Below are positions 36,479 through 46,989 of a stretch of 64,000 nucleotides of DNA, piece after piece. Under the pieces are notes generated by a model. The model had not been told where the DNA came from, ran no database searches, and saw nothing but the letters and a program-made list of their open reading frames with translations. Position 1 is the stretch's first letter, and every line of letters begins with the position of its first letter. Origin of the DNA: Costus lasius (lineage: Eukaryota; Streptophyta; Magnoliopsida; Zingiberales; Costaceae). A program made the translations under genes and the position numbers. The stretch spans positions 122,714,499 through 122,778,498 of the forward strand of contig CM050446.2 of assembly GCA_027563935.2 (NCBI GenBank), given 5' to 3'.

Positions 36479-37803
36479 TGATGACATGTAAAAATATGAT
36501 ATTTTCGTGACTCAATTTCATTCTTATTTTAGAGCATAATGTATGTTTCATCTCATTTATTTACTCAAATGCTTCATATTCTTCAGAACCTTCACTTTTC
36601 CTCTGTTTTAATGAAATGCAGGTATTTGAATTCAAAACGATGGAATTTGGAGAATACGGCCATGGGTGTGCACCCATGCACGGCCGTGCATCATAAGTTG
36701 CCAGAATTCACTTAACCGAGCCGTACACGGGCATGGCCGTGCACCCATGCACGGCCGTGTATCGTTACGCACAGCACGATAGATGTCCGGTATTTTGCCT
36801 GTAACTTTCTATTCTGGGGTCAGAATTGGACGAAATTTGAGGAGCACCTTCCCAACTTAGCTGCGAACGTTTTGGGACTGAAATCATAGGATTTGGTCAA
36901 GCAACGAAGGAGAACGAGGCAAAAGGGCGACAACTTAGGGTTTTGGGGCGATTTTCTGATCGGCGACACTGTTCTGGCGGGTTTCTCTCTTTGTTCCAAC
37001 GTGGAGGATCACGCTGAGCCGTCTTCAATCAAGGATCCACCATTCCCTCTGGTTTGATTCGATTTTCATGAGAGATTCTATGTATTTAACGATGTATACC
37101 ATAGCGTAAACCTTATTTTCGGGGTTTGGGCGTAGCCCATTGTAAGAATGCTTGATAATATGACTTGATCTATATATTCCTCTATTTATCTTTGTTCTTA
37201 TTCATGTTTAGGATGTTTTAATTCTTGTTTACATACTGACCATATGTATGCATGCTTTAGATGCCGAGGGAAAGACTGAGAGGTGAACCTTGATCATCGG
37301 AACCCCTAGACTGGACTGGTGATTTCGTGTTGCGAGAGCACTCGAAATCACTCAAGGAACCCTAATCTTTCACAAATCTCATTGGATCCGCCTTAACCCT
37401 AGTAAGCCACGAGAGTAGGAGACTTGGGTTAAGACGGATACCGGACCGTGTCTTGAGTGAGAGCGCGTCTGTACCCTAGGAAAGGTTACCTTGAGAACTT
37501 AGATAAAACTTTATTTAAATTGTCAAGCCCTAATATTTATGCATGCTTCAGTGTGGTGAAACCTAAAACCCCGAATCTCTCTCATAATCTCAAAACCCCA
37601 TTTGCTTTGCTCTCTGCGCTGCTTGTTCTTAATCTGCCTTAGTTTAACTACTTGCTCTAGGACATTAGCTATTTTCCCATTAATCATTAACCTAGCTTTC
37701 GATTGACTGATTTGTTAGTACTTGACCCTAGTCCCTATGGGTTCGATCTTTTTATTACGCGATAGACCGTGCACTTGCGGTAGCAGCCGTCTAGGCCCTA
37801 TCA
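36479..37803 (+). repeat. Athila 3' LTR
   Basis: 1325 bp, the same ends as the 5' LTR. It retains the GATAGACCGTGCACTTGCGG segment before the final CCCTATCA that the 5' LTR lacks. Confidence 0.88.
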
Positions 37804-39640
37804 ACCCACCGATGCCGGACCCGGAGGCATCACACGCTACCTCGAAGACTTTCGAGAAATCGGGGAGGCGCAAGATAGGAGCGGTGGTCAGGGTGTCCTT
37901 AAGCACGTCAAAAGCCCGTTGAGTGGCTGGGGTCCACTCAAAGTCGTCTTTAGAGAGACACTGAGTTAAGGGGGTTGCAATTGTGCTGAACCCACGGATG
38001 AACCTGCGATAAAAGCCCGCAAGACCTAGGAAACTATGAACCTCAGTCACGGTGCGAGGCTCAGGGCAATGCCGGATGGCCTCAACCTTCGCAGGATCAA
38101 CGGACAGGCCTTGGTCGGACACAATGTAACCAAGGAAATACACCTAGTTAGTCATGAAGGCACACTTCTTCGTGTTAAGGAAGAGGTGCTCCTTGCGCAG
38201 GAGTTCGAAAGTGGAGCGAAGATGCTCCAAGTGTTCATCGCGGGTCCGACTAAAGATCAGAATGTCGTCGAAGTAGACGACCAAAAAATTGCCCATGTAT
38301 GGCCTAAGGACTTGACTTATCAAGCGCATAAACATAGATGGGGCATTGGACAACCCGAATGGCATGACGAGCCACTCGTAAAGACCATCCTTGGTCTTGA
38401 ACGCGGTCTTCCACTCATCGCCCTCGTGAATGCGGACCTGGTGATATCTGCTCCGGAGGTCGAGCTTGGAAAACCAAGACGCGCCGGAGATCAAATCTAG
38501 CATATCGTCTAACCGAGGAATGGGAAACCGATACTTGACAGTGATTCGATTGATGGTGCGGCTATCGACACACATGCGCCACGACCCATCCTTTTTGGGC
38601 GTGAGGAGCGCGGGAACGGCGCAAGGGCTGAGACTCTCGCGAATGTACCCCTTAGTGAGGAGATCATCCACTTGACGCTGTAGCTCAGCGTGCTCCGCGG
38701 GGTTAAGGCGATGATGGGGCAAGTTAGGGAGGGGTGCTCCCGGGAGAAGGTCAATCGCGTGCTGGATTTCCCTTTCTGGGGGAAGGCCATGAGGCAAATC
38801 CTCGGGGCTGATATCACTAAACTCGGCAAGGAGGGCAGACACCTCAACAGGAGGCGCCGGATCAGGGCAAGGGACAGGGTCCTGCACTTCGCGCACCATG
38901 AGCGCGTAGACGGTCTTGGCCGCATGGGCCTCGCGAACTAGTGCGGGGGTGCACATGAGGGAGATCATGGGGGAACGCGGAGGGGCAGGTGCCGAGGGCG
39001 TAATCAGGCCCTTAGAGGTGGATGCACGAAGCTCCTTGGGCGGAGCCGGGATCAGACGGATCTTCTGCTCATCGTGGTCGAACACATAAGTGTTCGACCA
39101 GCCATAGTGGACTACGTCCCTATCGTACAACCACGGGTGACCAAGGAGGACGTGAGCGACGTCCATAGTCGCAACGTCGCACAATACCTTCTCATGATAG
39201 TTCCCAAACGCGATGGGGACCTGACATTGGTGTGTGACCGGAAGGCTCGTAGTATCGACCCATGCGATAGAGTAAGGTCTCGGGTGGGGTTCAAGGGGAA
39301 GGCCGAAATGCGTGACCGCGGTCCGAGAGACCACGTTCAAGCTACTACCACCGTCAATGACGATCTTACACGAGTGCCCATTGCACTTAATGTAAGTTGT
39401 AAAAATGCCCGAGCACCTCCAATCCTCGGTAGGCGCAGGCTGCACAAGGTTGCAACGGATGACAAGTGTGGACGGACCCGACTCCTCGCCACTAGTGTAA
39501 CACTCTGCCTCAACGTCGTGCTCAGTGGGGGTTATGGTGGTGACGCGAGCCGGACCCGTGTCGGCTCGAATGGGTTTCTTGGGACATTCACGCGACAAGT
39601 GACCCAACTGCAAACAGTTGTAGCAAGTGATGCGACTAGA
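37804..39640 (-). pseudogene. Gypsy pol, first part: zinc knuckle, protease, RT, start of RNase H
   Basis: Reading leftwards: zinc knuckle CYNCLQLGHLSREC; aspartic protease with VIDGGSSLNVVS at about 84-95 of the 489-residue open stretch; reverse transcriptase from LTKGYIRESLSPCAVP through LVMPFGLSNAP to the catalytic YFDD of VVYFDDILIFS. A TAG stop follows CAFMTN at about 38144. The frame then continues as YFLGYIVSDQGL, FLGLAGFYRRFIRGF and the RNase H start FEVACDASGSGIGG, where the Athila element breaks it at its ACCCA target site (37804). Confidence 0.88.
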
Positions 39641-39865
39641 GGTGCCAACCGCGGGGGCCTTACCCTTCTCTTCCCAAGTGGGCCGAGAAGATGAAGCCTC
39701 GAGGTGTGGGCACCTAGGGGATGGTTGGGCCGAGGGTGCGGGATCCGGACGCTCAAGTCGCGGGTGGGGTTGCGAGGGACCGCCCGCATGAGGACGCCTA
39801 TGGGGGCCAAGGTCACTGCGTCTTGCAGCTATGCGAAGGTCTTGCTCGATGTCTCGAGCACGCTA

Positions 39866-40863
39866 AAAAGTTTGGTCAAGAGTCTTCGATCCATATGTGG
39901 GTAAGGCTCGGCGGATATCCGCACGGAGCCCATTCTTGAATTTCGACAAAACTAACTCGGGGTCCTCCTGCAAATTGCAACGGAGTTGCAACGTCTCGAA
40001 GGTGAGACGGTGCTCCTCGACGGTACCTGACCCTTGGTGTAGGCTACTATATTGATCAAGAAGGCGTTGTTTATACGAAGAGGGTACATAACGCTCGCGG
40101 AGGCGATACCACATCTCCTCCCATTCAGTGAATGGGGGAAGAGCCTGCTGCGCATTTTGGCGCTCCACGTTTTTCCAATGTAAACGTGCAGGCCCCTCAA
40201 GTAAGGTGCGCACATACCGAACCAGTGAGTACGGAGGCCAGTCGCTAAGGTCAAAATACGCGTCAACGGATGCCACCCAATCTAAGAACTGTGTGGGGTC
40301 AAGACCACATGTGAATGGTGCATGGGTGTTACGAATGAAACGACGGAAATCGTCGTCTACCCGAGGGCGCTCAACGCAGGTTTGGGGTGGGGTTCGATGT
40401 GCGGCCCAAGCGTGGCCAAAACGACCACCGGGCTGGGGCCCTTGTGCGGCCCAAACATCGTCCTCATCGAGGGGATCATCATCGTAACTTGGGTTCCTAG
40501 GGACCTCATGAAGTCGCGGGTGACCCCATTCATCCTCGTGGCCACGCCGCCGTGTGGGCGCGACCATCGGGGGCAATTCTCTAGTGGGGGCTGGGTTTGT
40601 GGACACCGGGGGATTAACCGAGTTCGGGCGACCATGCTCCGTGGACCCGGGTTGGCCAATAAGGTGTTGGATCCCAGCCAAAATCTACTGGACCATGACA
40701 TGTGTGCTTGCTTGTTGAGCGTCCACTCGTGCGGACAGCGCATCAAGCTTCGCATCGATCTGCGCCTGAAGCGTGACCATAGACTATAACCAGGTGTTAG
40801 CCCCTTCCGAAGGCTGAACCGACTCTTGGCTTTCGGGGATGGTTTCCGGGTATTGGGACGACA
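39866..40863 (-). pseudogene. Gypsy gag with premature stops
   Basis: The frame starts at ATG 40863-40861 (MSSQYPETIPES) and includes a charged helix (LQAQIDAKLDALSARVDAQQ). The capsid follows (FIRNTHAPFTCGLDPTQFLD, YVRTLLEGPARLHWKN and TEWEEMWYRLRERYVP). In-frame stops occur after ANTWL, after HVMVQ and after LDQTF. The zinc knuckle CYNCLQLGHLSREC (CX2CX4HX4C) lies downstream near 39630-39590, continuous with the pol frame. Gag forms the particle. Here it is dead. Confidence 0.8.
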
Positions 40864-41005
40864 TAATTTGTCACCGCGTAGTCACCATGCACAAACAAGG
40901 GGGGGACATGACTAAGGTAAAATGCTGAAAACACCGAAAGAATGCAGAAATATGCAATGCAATGTTGAGGGATCGTGCGAACGATAAGAATCAAACGCGC
41001 AACGT

Positions 41006-41017
41006 CCTCTGATACCA
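41006..41017 (-). other. Gypsy primer-binding site
   Basis: On the minus strand TGGTATCAGAGG, complementary to the 3' end of initiator Met tRNA, lies four bases inside the 5' LTR edge at 41022. Confidence 0.8.
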
Positions 41018-41021
41018 GAAT

Positions 41022-44000
41022 TGATGAAGCGTCTAATAGGTGAGGGGATCCTTAAGCCGTACTCTAGGGTTGTACACAATGCTCGATAAAACGAGAGAGG
41101 GTCGTGATACGAGGGAAGAGAAAATGTGTCGGAAAAGCGCAGGGAATTTGGTAGAAAGCACGACGAAACAACGACGAGTTCGATAGGGCAACACAAATGC
41201 AAATGAAGAGAACGGCACCCAACTAAGTAATACAGTGCACTAACCTCATAGAAAATTTAGCGAATTCTTGCAGCTCTCTTAGCGCGTTTTAAGCTTAGCT
41301 TGCGTTGGGGGACTGCGGCTTTGCGAGGTTCAGCTCGCGCGTCTACGCAGCTGGAACAATCCAAGAACAAGAGATACCACGCCTCCGAAGAACGGACAAC
41401 CGTGGGTGAAGAAGAAATGAGAAAGCCAACTCGGTATCAAAGCAAGAAAATAGAAAAAAAAACAGGCGAACCTGACCCACAGGAGGGTGGGATTTACTTC
41501 TTATAAAGCTGAAAACCAAGCCGAGTTGAGATACCGGTCACTGACTCTTACAACTCCATAGGCGAAGCAACTTCGCCTTCCACACAAGCTGGAAGCTCAC
41601 TCTAGCTCACTAGGAGATCCCTACCTCTAAGAGAACTGCTCAACACTTAGCCCTACCTCCTCTTTTATAGAATAAGAGGGGTGGGAACAAACAAAACACA
41701 TAAGAGACAACCTACTATAACAAACTAACCACTCTTGCAGGCCACTAAAGTGGTCAATCTGTAACTACAAGATAAAGAATAACAACTACCTAATATTCTC
41801 CGAAGCTGGTCGCGCGATCCTGTGTCTTTGTACGGAGACGGTTTAGACGCGCTCGGAGCACATCGCGACAAAACAGCAGAACTTCGATGTCGTGGGCTGG
41901 GCCACCATTGTCGCGGCTCGGTCCTGGGCCGTGTTGCTAATCAAATTAAGCGGCCCACTTGGAGTTGGATCTTCAGGGGGTTGGTTCGTAGTGCCCTTGG
42001 GCTGCGCCACTTCGGTATGGATGGAAAGAGGGCTAATAACGTCCAAGAAACGATCCGGGGGCTTACTTTGGCGTTGGGATCGCCGGATTTCCACCTTGTT
42101 GGGGTCCTTTGGGTCATCATGGGGTGGAGCAACATGGTAGGGAGGGCGATGCACATCGAAACGGGGTCGTCGGGGCTTGATTTGACCTTCAGGGGTGAAC
42201 ACGGCCTGGCCGTGATGGTGAACACGGCCATGTTCGGAGTGGCCGAAATCCACAGAATCAAGCACGGCTTGCCCGTGACTGGAGTGGCCGAAATCCACAG
42301 AATCAAGCACGACTTGCCCGTGACCACGAGCACGCCCGTGACTAGAGTTGCCGAAATCCACAGAATCAAGCACGGTTTGCTCGTGACCAGGAGCACGCCC
42401 GTGACTGGAGTTGCCGAAATCCACAGAATCAAGCACGGCTTGCCCGTGACTGGAGTTGCCGAAATCCATATAATCAAGCACGGCTTGCCCGTGACCAGGA
42501 GCACGGTTGTGCTTATTTCCAGGCACTTCAGCCGAAGCGGGCACGGTGTGCGGCACGGGCGTGGCGGCAGGTGTGTTGGCGTTCGCGTCTGCGGGCGATC
42601 GTGTCACGGCTGTGACGGTGGGCACGCCTTGGCCGTGTCGGGGTCTGGGGAACTCTGGCTGAGGCAAAAATTCCGGAGAAAATTCCTGAGTCCTGGGAGT
42701 CTCCCCAAGTGTTAGGCCCTGGGCTCCCCGGTTCAGCCCAGGAGAGGTTCGGCCCAGGCCCGAACCCAAGCCCAAGCGTCTATGCCACATCAGGAACCCG
42801 GTTTGCCGATTCGTGTGATCAAAATTGGAGTTTGACTAGGCGATCAAGCCGCGTCTTCCTCACTGAAAGGCTCGGACACAGACGGCAAGATATTCACGGG
42901 GCGTGGACGAAGCTCGGAGGCGGCGAGATCCACGGGCGGCTGAAACGGATGCGGAGGGATCAGACGCAGCGATGAGATGGCTGGCGAGGGCTTCGGAAGC
43001 GGGGCGACGCAGGAGATCTTCAGCGGTAGAGTCTCAGCGGACAAAGCGGGAGGTCTTCGGACGCGGCACGCACAGAGGGCAGAAGACTCTGACAGAGAGA
43101 CCAAGTCCGGCGCTGGTGATGATAGTAGAGGCAACGCTTGCCTCTGCTCTATAAGAAGAACCAGAGAGAGAACCAGAGGGAGGTTCCCCTACGACGACGA
43201 CGACGAGCATCGCGCGTACCAGTGAGCACTGTGAGCGGCGACGACGCCGACGTGAGGGATAGAGAGAGAGCGACGAGAGGAGCGCCGACGTGTGACGGCG
43301 AGCGAGAGAGGGTTTTTGTAGCTTTGATTCACGAAGAATAAAGCGAAGGTTTTCCCTTTCTGAATCCGGCGAGCTTCCCCTGTTTCCGGCGGCTCTGTGC
43401 TTCCTCGGCGTTGTCGTAGACGGCGACGCTTTCTCTTCAGGTCCAGCGACGTCTCCGGCAGCGTACGGCGAAGGCGACGGGCTAGACGAAGGAAGGCGGG
43501 CGGCCTTCCAGTCGGCATCGTCTTCTCTGGTGACGGCAAGCGCAGGCGAGCGCTCTGCCGAGGACGACGAGCGAAGACGAACGCGTTGCGCGTTCGCTTC
43601 GAGACGAAGACGCAGACGGCTGACGCAAGCAGACGTCAGCGAGGCAAAGTCAAAATCGGCGGCGCGAATTCGAAATCGCAATTTTGGCACGGCTGACGCA
43701 AGCTGACGTCACCCGAAAACGAGTTCGCGGCGAAAGAATTAATCGACGGCTGACGTCAGCGTGACGTCAGCAAGAGCGATTCGAGCGGCCGAGTTCAAAC
43801 AGTAAAATTCGATTAAATTGGTGTTAATTTTGACTTCGGTCAAAATTATAAGAGGAGGTATTTTGATTTCCTGATTTGGGAATTAGGGTTAGGGTTTTAT
43901 CCGTGAGAATTGTAATGTGGGGAAAAAAAAGTGAGCGGGAACTAGGGTTTCGAATTTGGGGACGAAATTCGGTCCGGAAACTCTAGCGCAGTTGCGTTCC

Positions 44001-44138
44001 GGTGTTCCGCCGGACGGCTCTGAGACAACAGATAAGTGTTGTTTTTAGACCGTTTCGACCGGGGCGTGACACCAAGTGTCTTTTGGAGGGATTGGATCGC
44101 CCTCAAATGTGTTCATGGGTCCGTATACTCCTGCATCA
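41022..44138 (-). repeat. Gypsy 5' LTR (right copy), split by a solo LTR
   Basis: This LTR covers 41022-42709 plus 44077-44138; the solo LTR and its duplicated CCAAG account for the rest. Net length is about 1750 bp. It has five copies of the GAAATCCACAGAATCAAGCA-type internal repeat (42244-42480), against four in the left LTR, which explains the size difference. Confidence 0.9.
42710..44071 (+). mobile_element. Solo LTR, 1362 bp, in the Gypsy 5' LTR
   Basis: It begins TGTTAGGCCC and ends GGGGCGTGACA. It is flanked by a perfect 5-bp duplication CCAAG (42705-42709 and 44072-44076), and the left Gypsy LTR has the unoccupied site. There is no internal region, so the parent element was lost by LTR-LTR recombination. 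Orientation is not certain. The GC-rich centre gives long open frames on both strands that resemble nothing. Confidence 0.9.
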
Positions 44139-44191
44139 TGCTGCCCTCCCAGACGGGCCGGGTTATCAGCATCCAATCTCACACTGTCCAG
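44036..44191 (+). other. Chimeric open frame from LTR into kinase exon 1
   Basis: A frame opens at ATG 44036 in the end of the solo LTR and runs through the Gypsy LTR end. It passes an ATG at 44138-44140 made of the last A of the LTR and TG of the target duplication, and continues in frame as LPSQTGRVISIQSHTVQ of pyridoxal kinase. Either ATG could start an altered kinase N-terminus. Transcription is not shown. Confidence 0.6.
44144..44191 (+). CDS. SOS4: Pyridoxal kinase exon 1, second part
   Basis: After the right target duplication TGCTG (44139-44143), the frame continues PSQTGRVISIQSHTVQ and meets the donor GTGCGC at 44192. It joins exactly to the first part at 16345 once the insertion is removed. 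Confidence 0.88.
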
Positions 44192-46069
44192 GTGCGCTTT
44201 AATTCCTTCCCGACCTCTTCCATTTTTGCCAGTTTAATCGTCGTTATAGGAAAAATAAAACAGAGTGATTTTTTTTCTTCGGTGTTGGTTTGCTTTCATT
44301 AGAAATGGTTCAAAAGGTTGATTTTATGTACTTTTAAGTCTCGGTTGCTGTAGCAAGTTTGTTTTGAATGTTAAGGCGATTGCGAATACATGTGCATCCT
44401 AGTCATGGACCCGTACGTTGCTCAAAACTTACCTATAACTTTTATTTACTTGTAGTTAAAAAGATAAAATTCATTTCTAACTCGCTAAGGATAAAAAAAA
44501 ACTCTTTTTTTCTTAAATTTTCACATAATGCAACATATTTCTCAAATTTTGAATTTAAAATATAAATAATTAAATTAAACCGGATACAGTGAAATAATCT
44601 TGATTTCTTATTAGTTATTTGCTCTCACATTGGGAGAGTATCACATTCGCCTGAAATTATATTACATTTTTATTGATGTATATTGGATTATAATACCTAT
44701 TAAACTGCATCAGTTCACATTCCCAATTTGACCTTCTATTACACATGATATATCTGTAGTGTCAAATTATACATTAATTTTCTAATGCGGTTAATCATTT
44801 GATCTGCTTGCCGGTGTCCTAAAGTATATTTTTGTCAATAACTTATGTCATAAATTGTTCAAGGCTTTTCTTATCAGAAATGTCGAGTTCTTAGAATCTA
44901 ATCCAATTTTACATGGAGATGAGATTAGTTAATGAAGAAAATAAGCTCTCATTACAAATACATAAGAAGAGGCAATGAAAGTTATACTATAGAAACTGAT
45001 TACAATACATGTAAACTACAGACATGCACAAGGCAATTCATAACTAATAGACAAAAAATAATTTGGAAGTGAAAAAAGGAATTGACTTTTTTATAATCAA
45101 TTGGGAAAATAGAAGTATTATTAGCTTCTAGTATCTTCTCTCTACCAAACACCGGTCATTATGTATGTTGTCCATGCAATGTTGCAAGAAACAACTTATT
45201 TTGAACTTGCAGGCCTTAATACCCTGCATTAGCAGCTAGAAATTTTCAGCAAAAAAATCATTAGACGAGATTTTTGCAGAGAATGAAACCCATGGAGAAG
45301 AGCTGAAATGCCATATGATGCTTTTTGTTCCAATGCCTTAAGCATTCTTTCATAGAATAGAAGATATTGTAGAGTTGACACACGCTTCAGTTCAGTTCAG
45401 TTATCTTGCATTCAAAATCCTGAAGACACGTCATTTTAATGCTATTGTTTTGAGGAATTAAATGTCTGTAAGAGATGTTAATTATGAATTGTTACATGGC
45501 TAAGAAGACACAGCTGACTATCTATACATATACACACTCAAGCCACACGCACACATATACATGCTGCAAAGGATTCTAATTGGTCATTGTACTAGTGGCC
45601 TGTCAACACTCACCAACCACACTTGAGTGACTTCGTTAAACAATAGCTATGTATAACATTTCTCTTTTTGAGGGTACGAGTGCAAAGACTAGACCCACTA
45701 TTACACTTGTTCAGATTTTCATTTCTATGTCAGAGTTGACAATTTTAAGTATTATATTACCTTCCTCTATACTCCATCAAATATAATGAGTTGAAAGTTT
45801 TCAGTTTTATATTACGTCAATACCATCCCCTATACTCCATCAAATATAGGACTAGGGTGAGAGTGCCTAGGGACACAGAAGTTTTCAGTCTGCTTAGTGG
45901 CAAATGACAATTAGAAATTAGAAGTTGACATAATTAACTCAGCCTGACAGGTTTTGCTGTAGTGCTTAGATTAATCTTATGCATTTCTCTTTGATGACTA
46001 TAATCATGGTAGTTCTTTCCGAACATTACTCCTTTGACAAAATACTATGTTTCCCTCTTCTCTTCTCAG
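44192..46069 (+). other. Pyridoxal kinase intron 1
   Basis: AT-rich, donor GTGCGC and acceptor TTCTCAG. A short repeated phrase (TATACTCCATCAAATATA) occurs at about 45770 and 45832. No other feature seen. Confidence 0.75.
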
Positions 46070-46163
46070 GGATATGTTGGCAACAAATCAGCAGTCTTTC
46101 CTCTTCAACTTCTTGGCTCTGATGTGAACCTTATTAACTCAGTCCAGTTTTCAAATCATACAG
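46070..46163 (+). CDS. SOS4: Pyridoxal kinase exon 2
   Basis: Acceptor TTCTCAG, then [16 protein letters not shown] to FSNHT plus one base. The donor is GCAAGA, a GC-AG type border or a mutated GT. The 3' half is duplicated in tandem immediately downstream (46183-46267), where the donor is further damaged (ACAAGA). Confidence 0.85.
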
Positions 46164-46267
46164 GCAAGATGTTTTATATAAATTCCTCTTCAATTTCTTG
46201 GCTTTGATGTGAACCTTATTAACTCAGTGCAGTTTTCAAATCATACAGACAAGATGTTTTATATAAA
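46098..46267 (+). repeat. 85-bp tandem duplication covering the exon 2 end and donor
   Basis: Copies 46098-46182 and 46183-46267 both run from TTCCTCTTCAA to TTTTATATAAA and differ at about four bases. The second copy repeats the exon sequence ...TTTTCAAATCATACAG with ACAAG after it. Confidence 0.9.
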
Positions 46268-46395
46268 TTCCTTCCAGGGATCAGAAGCTTCATATATGGT
46301 GCGAAGTCATTTGCTAATGTACATGTGCTTGGTCGAGCCACAGACAGTTCTCATCAAATTAAATATAGTAGTATAACGATAGAATTCTGGTGTAG

Positions 46396-46500
46396 GTTAT
46401 CCAACATTTAGTGGGCAAGTTCTTAATGGTCAACAGTTGTTGGATCTGATTGACGGCCTTGCTGCAAATGAATTGTTACATTATAACCACTTGTTAACAG
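46396..46500 (+). CDS. SOS4: Pyridoxal kinase exon 3
   Basis: Encodes YPTFSGQVLNGQQLLDLI through ELLHYNHLLTG with a split Gly codon at each end. Acceptor TGTAG, donor GTGGAT. Confidence 0.88.
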
Positions 46501-46989
46501 GTGGATTTCCATCTTATTCTACATTGTTTGATTCTTCTTTGCTTTTAGAAAAAATAATTATTGAAATTTTTATCACAAAAAAATTGTTGTAGATTCATTT
46601 TCATCAATATTATGGTCCACTGCAAAGCCTTGTTTCATCCTTTTGAAGTTGAATAATACATTTTTGCTTTCTCTACCTGAACTTTGAAAACCAAATTCAC
46701 GTTTAAAAGAATGGAGTCAAGAAAGTTCTTAATCTTGTCCAGGGCAGTGTGATTTTCCATAAGCATATATTGTGGAGTAGCACTCTGTAGATCCTTTGTT
46801 TATTTGTCATATGGGATACCCATGATTCAGGAACAAACAGAGATATGGTCTTGGTCAAGCTATTCATTAAGAATCTGTGTCTATGTGCAACTTGCTAACC
46901 TTACAAGTTTTAAATGGCACAGAATTATAAATCTAGTCATTAAACTGAGATTGTTGGTCTCGACTGTCTATAGTTGGCAGAACCTGCAG

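Larger units (their letters stand above)
19654..37803 (+). mobile_element. Athila-type Gypsy element inserted in the Gypsy pol
   Basis: LTRs at 19654-20989 and 36479-37803 both begin TGATGACATGTAAAAATATG and end CCCTATCA. The 5-bp target duplication ACCCA is perfect (19649-19653 and 37804-37808). The primer-binding site fits tRNA-Asp, as usual for Athila/Tat elements. Internal order: gag and protease (about 21160-23613), then the very end of pol without RT, RNase H or integrase, then an Athila ORF beyond pol (34248-35468). A 9.85-kb copia element sits between protease and this ORF. Net length is about 8.3 kb. Lack of pol means it depended on relatives for movement. Confidence 0.9.
16346..44138 (-). 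mobile_element. Ty3/Gypsy LTR retrotransposon in the kinase exon, carrying nested insertions
   Basis: The element starts TGATG and ends CATCA (perfect inverted 5-bp ends). It is flanked by CGCTG (16341-16345) and TGCTG (44139-44143), a target duplication with one C-to-T change. LTRs are 16346-18011 and 41022-44138. The primer-binding site for initiator Met tRNA (TGGTATCAGAGG on the minus strand, 41006-41017) lies beside the right LTR, so the element reads right to left: gag (40863 leftwards), protease, RT, RNase H, integrase to about 18012. It is split in RNase H by an Athila element, and its 5' LTR by a solo LTR. Without nested DNA it is roughly 8.3 kb. Several nonsense mutations make it inactive. 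Confidence 0.9.

Noticed and set aside
42244..42500. Regularly repeated units that could look like a CRISPR array
   Set aside because: Units are about 45-60 bp direct repeats inside an LTR, without unique spacers, in a plant genome.
43034..43690. 218-codon open frame rich in Arg and Ser
   Set aside because: It lies wholly in a solo LTR defined by TG...CA ends and a 5-bp duplication. High GC explains the open frames.
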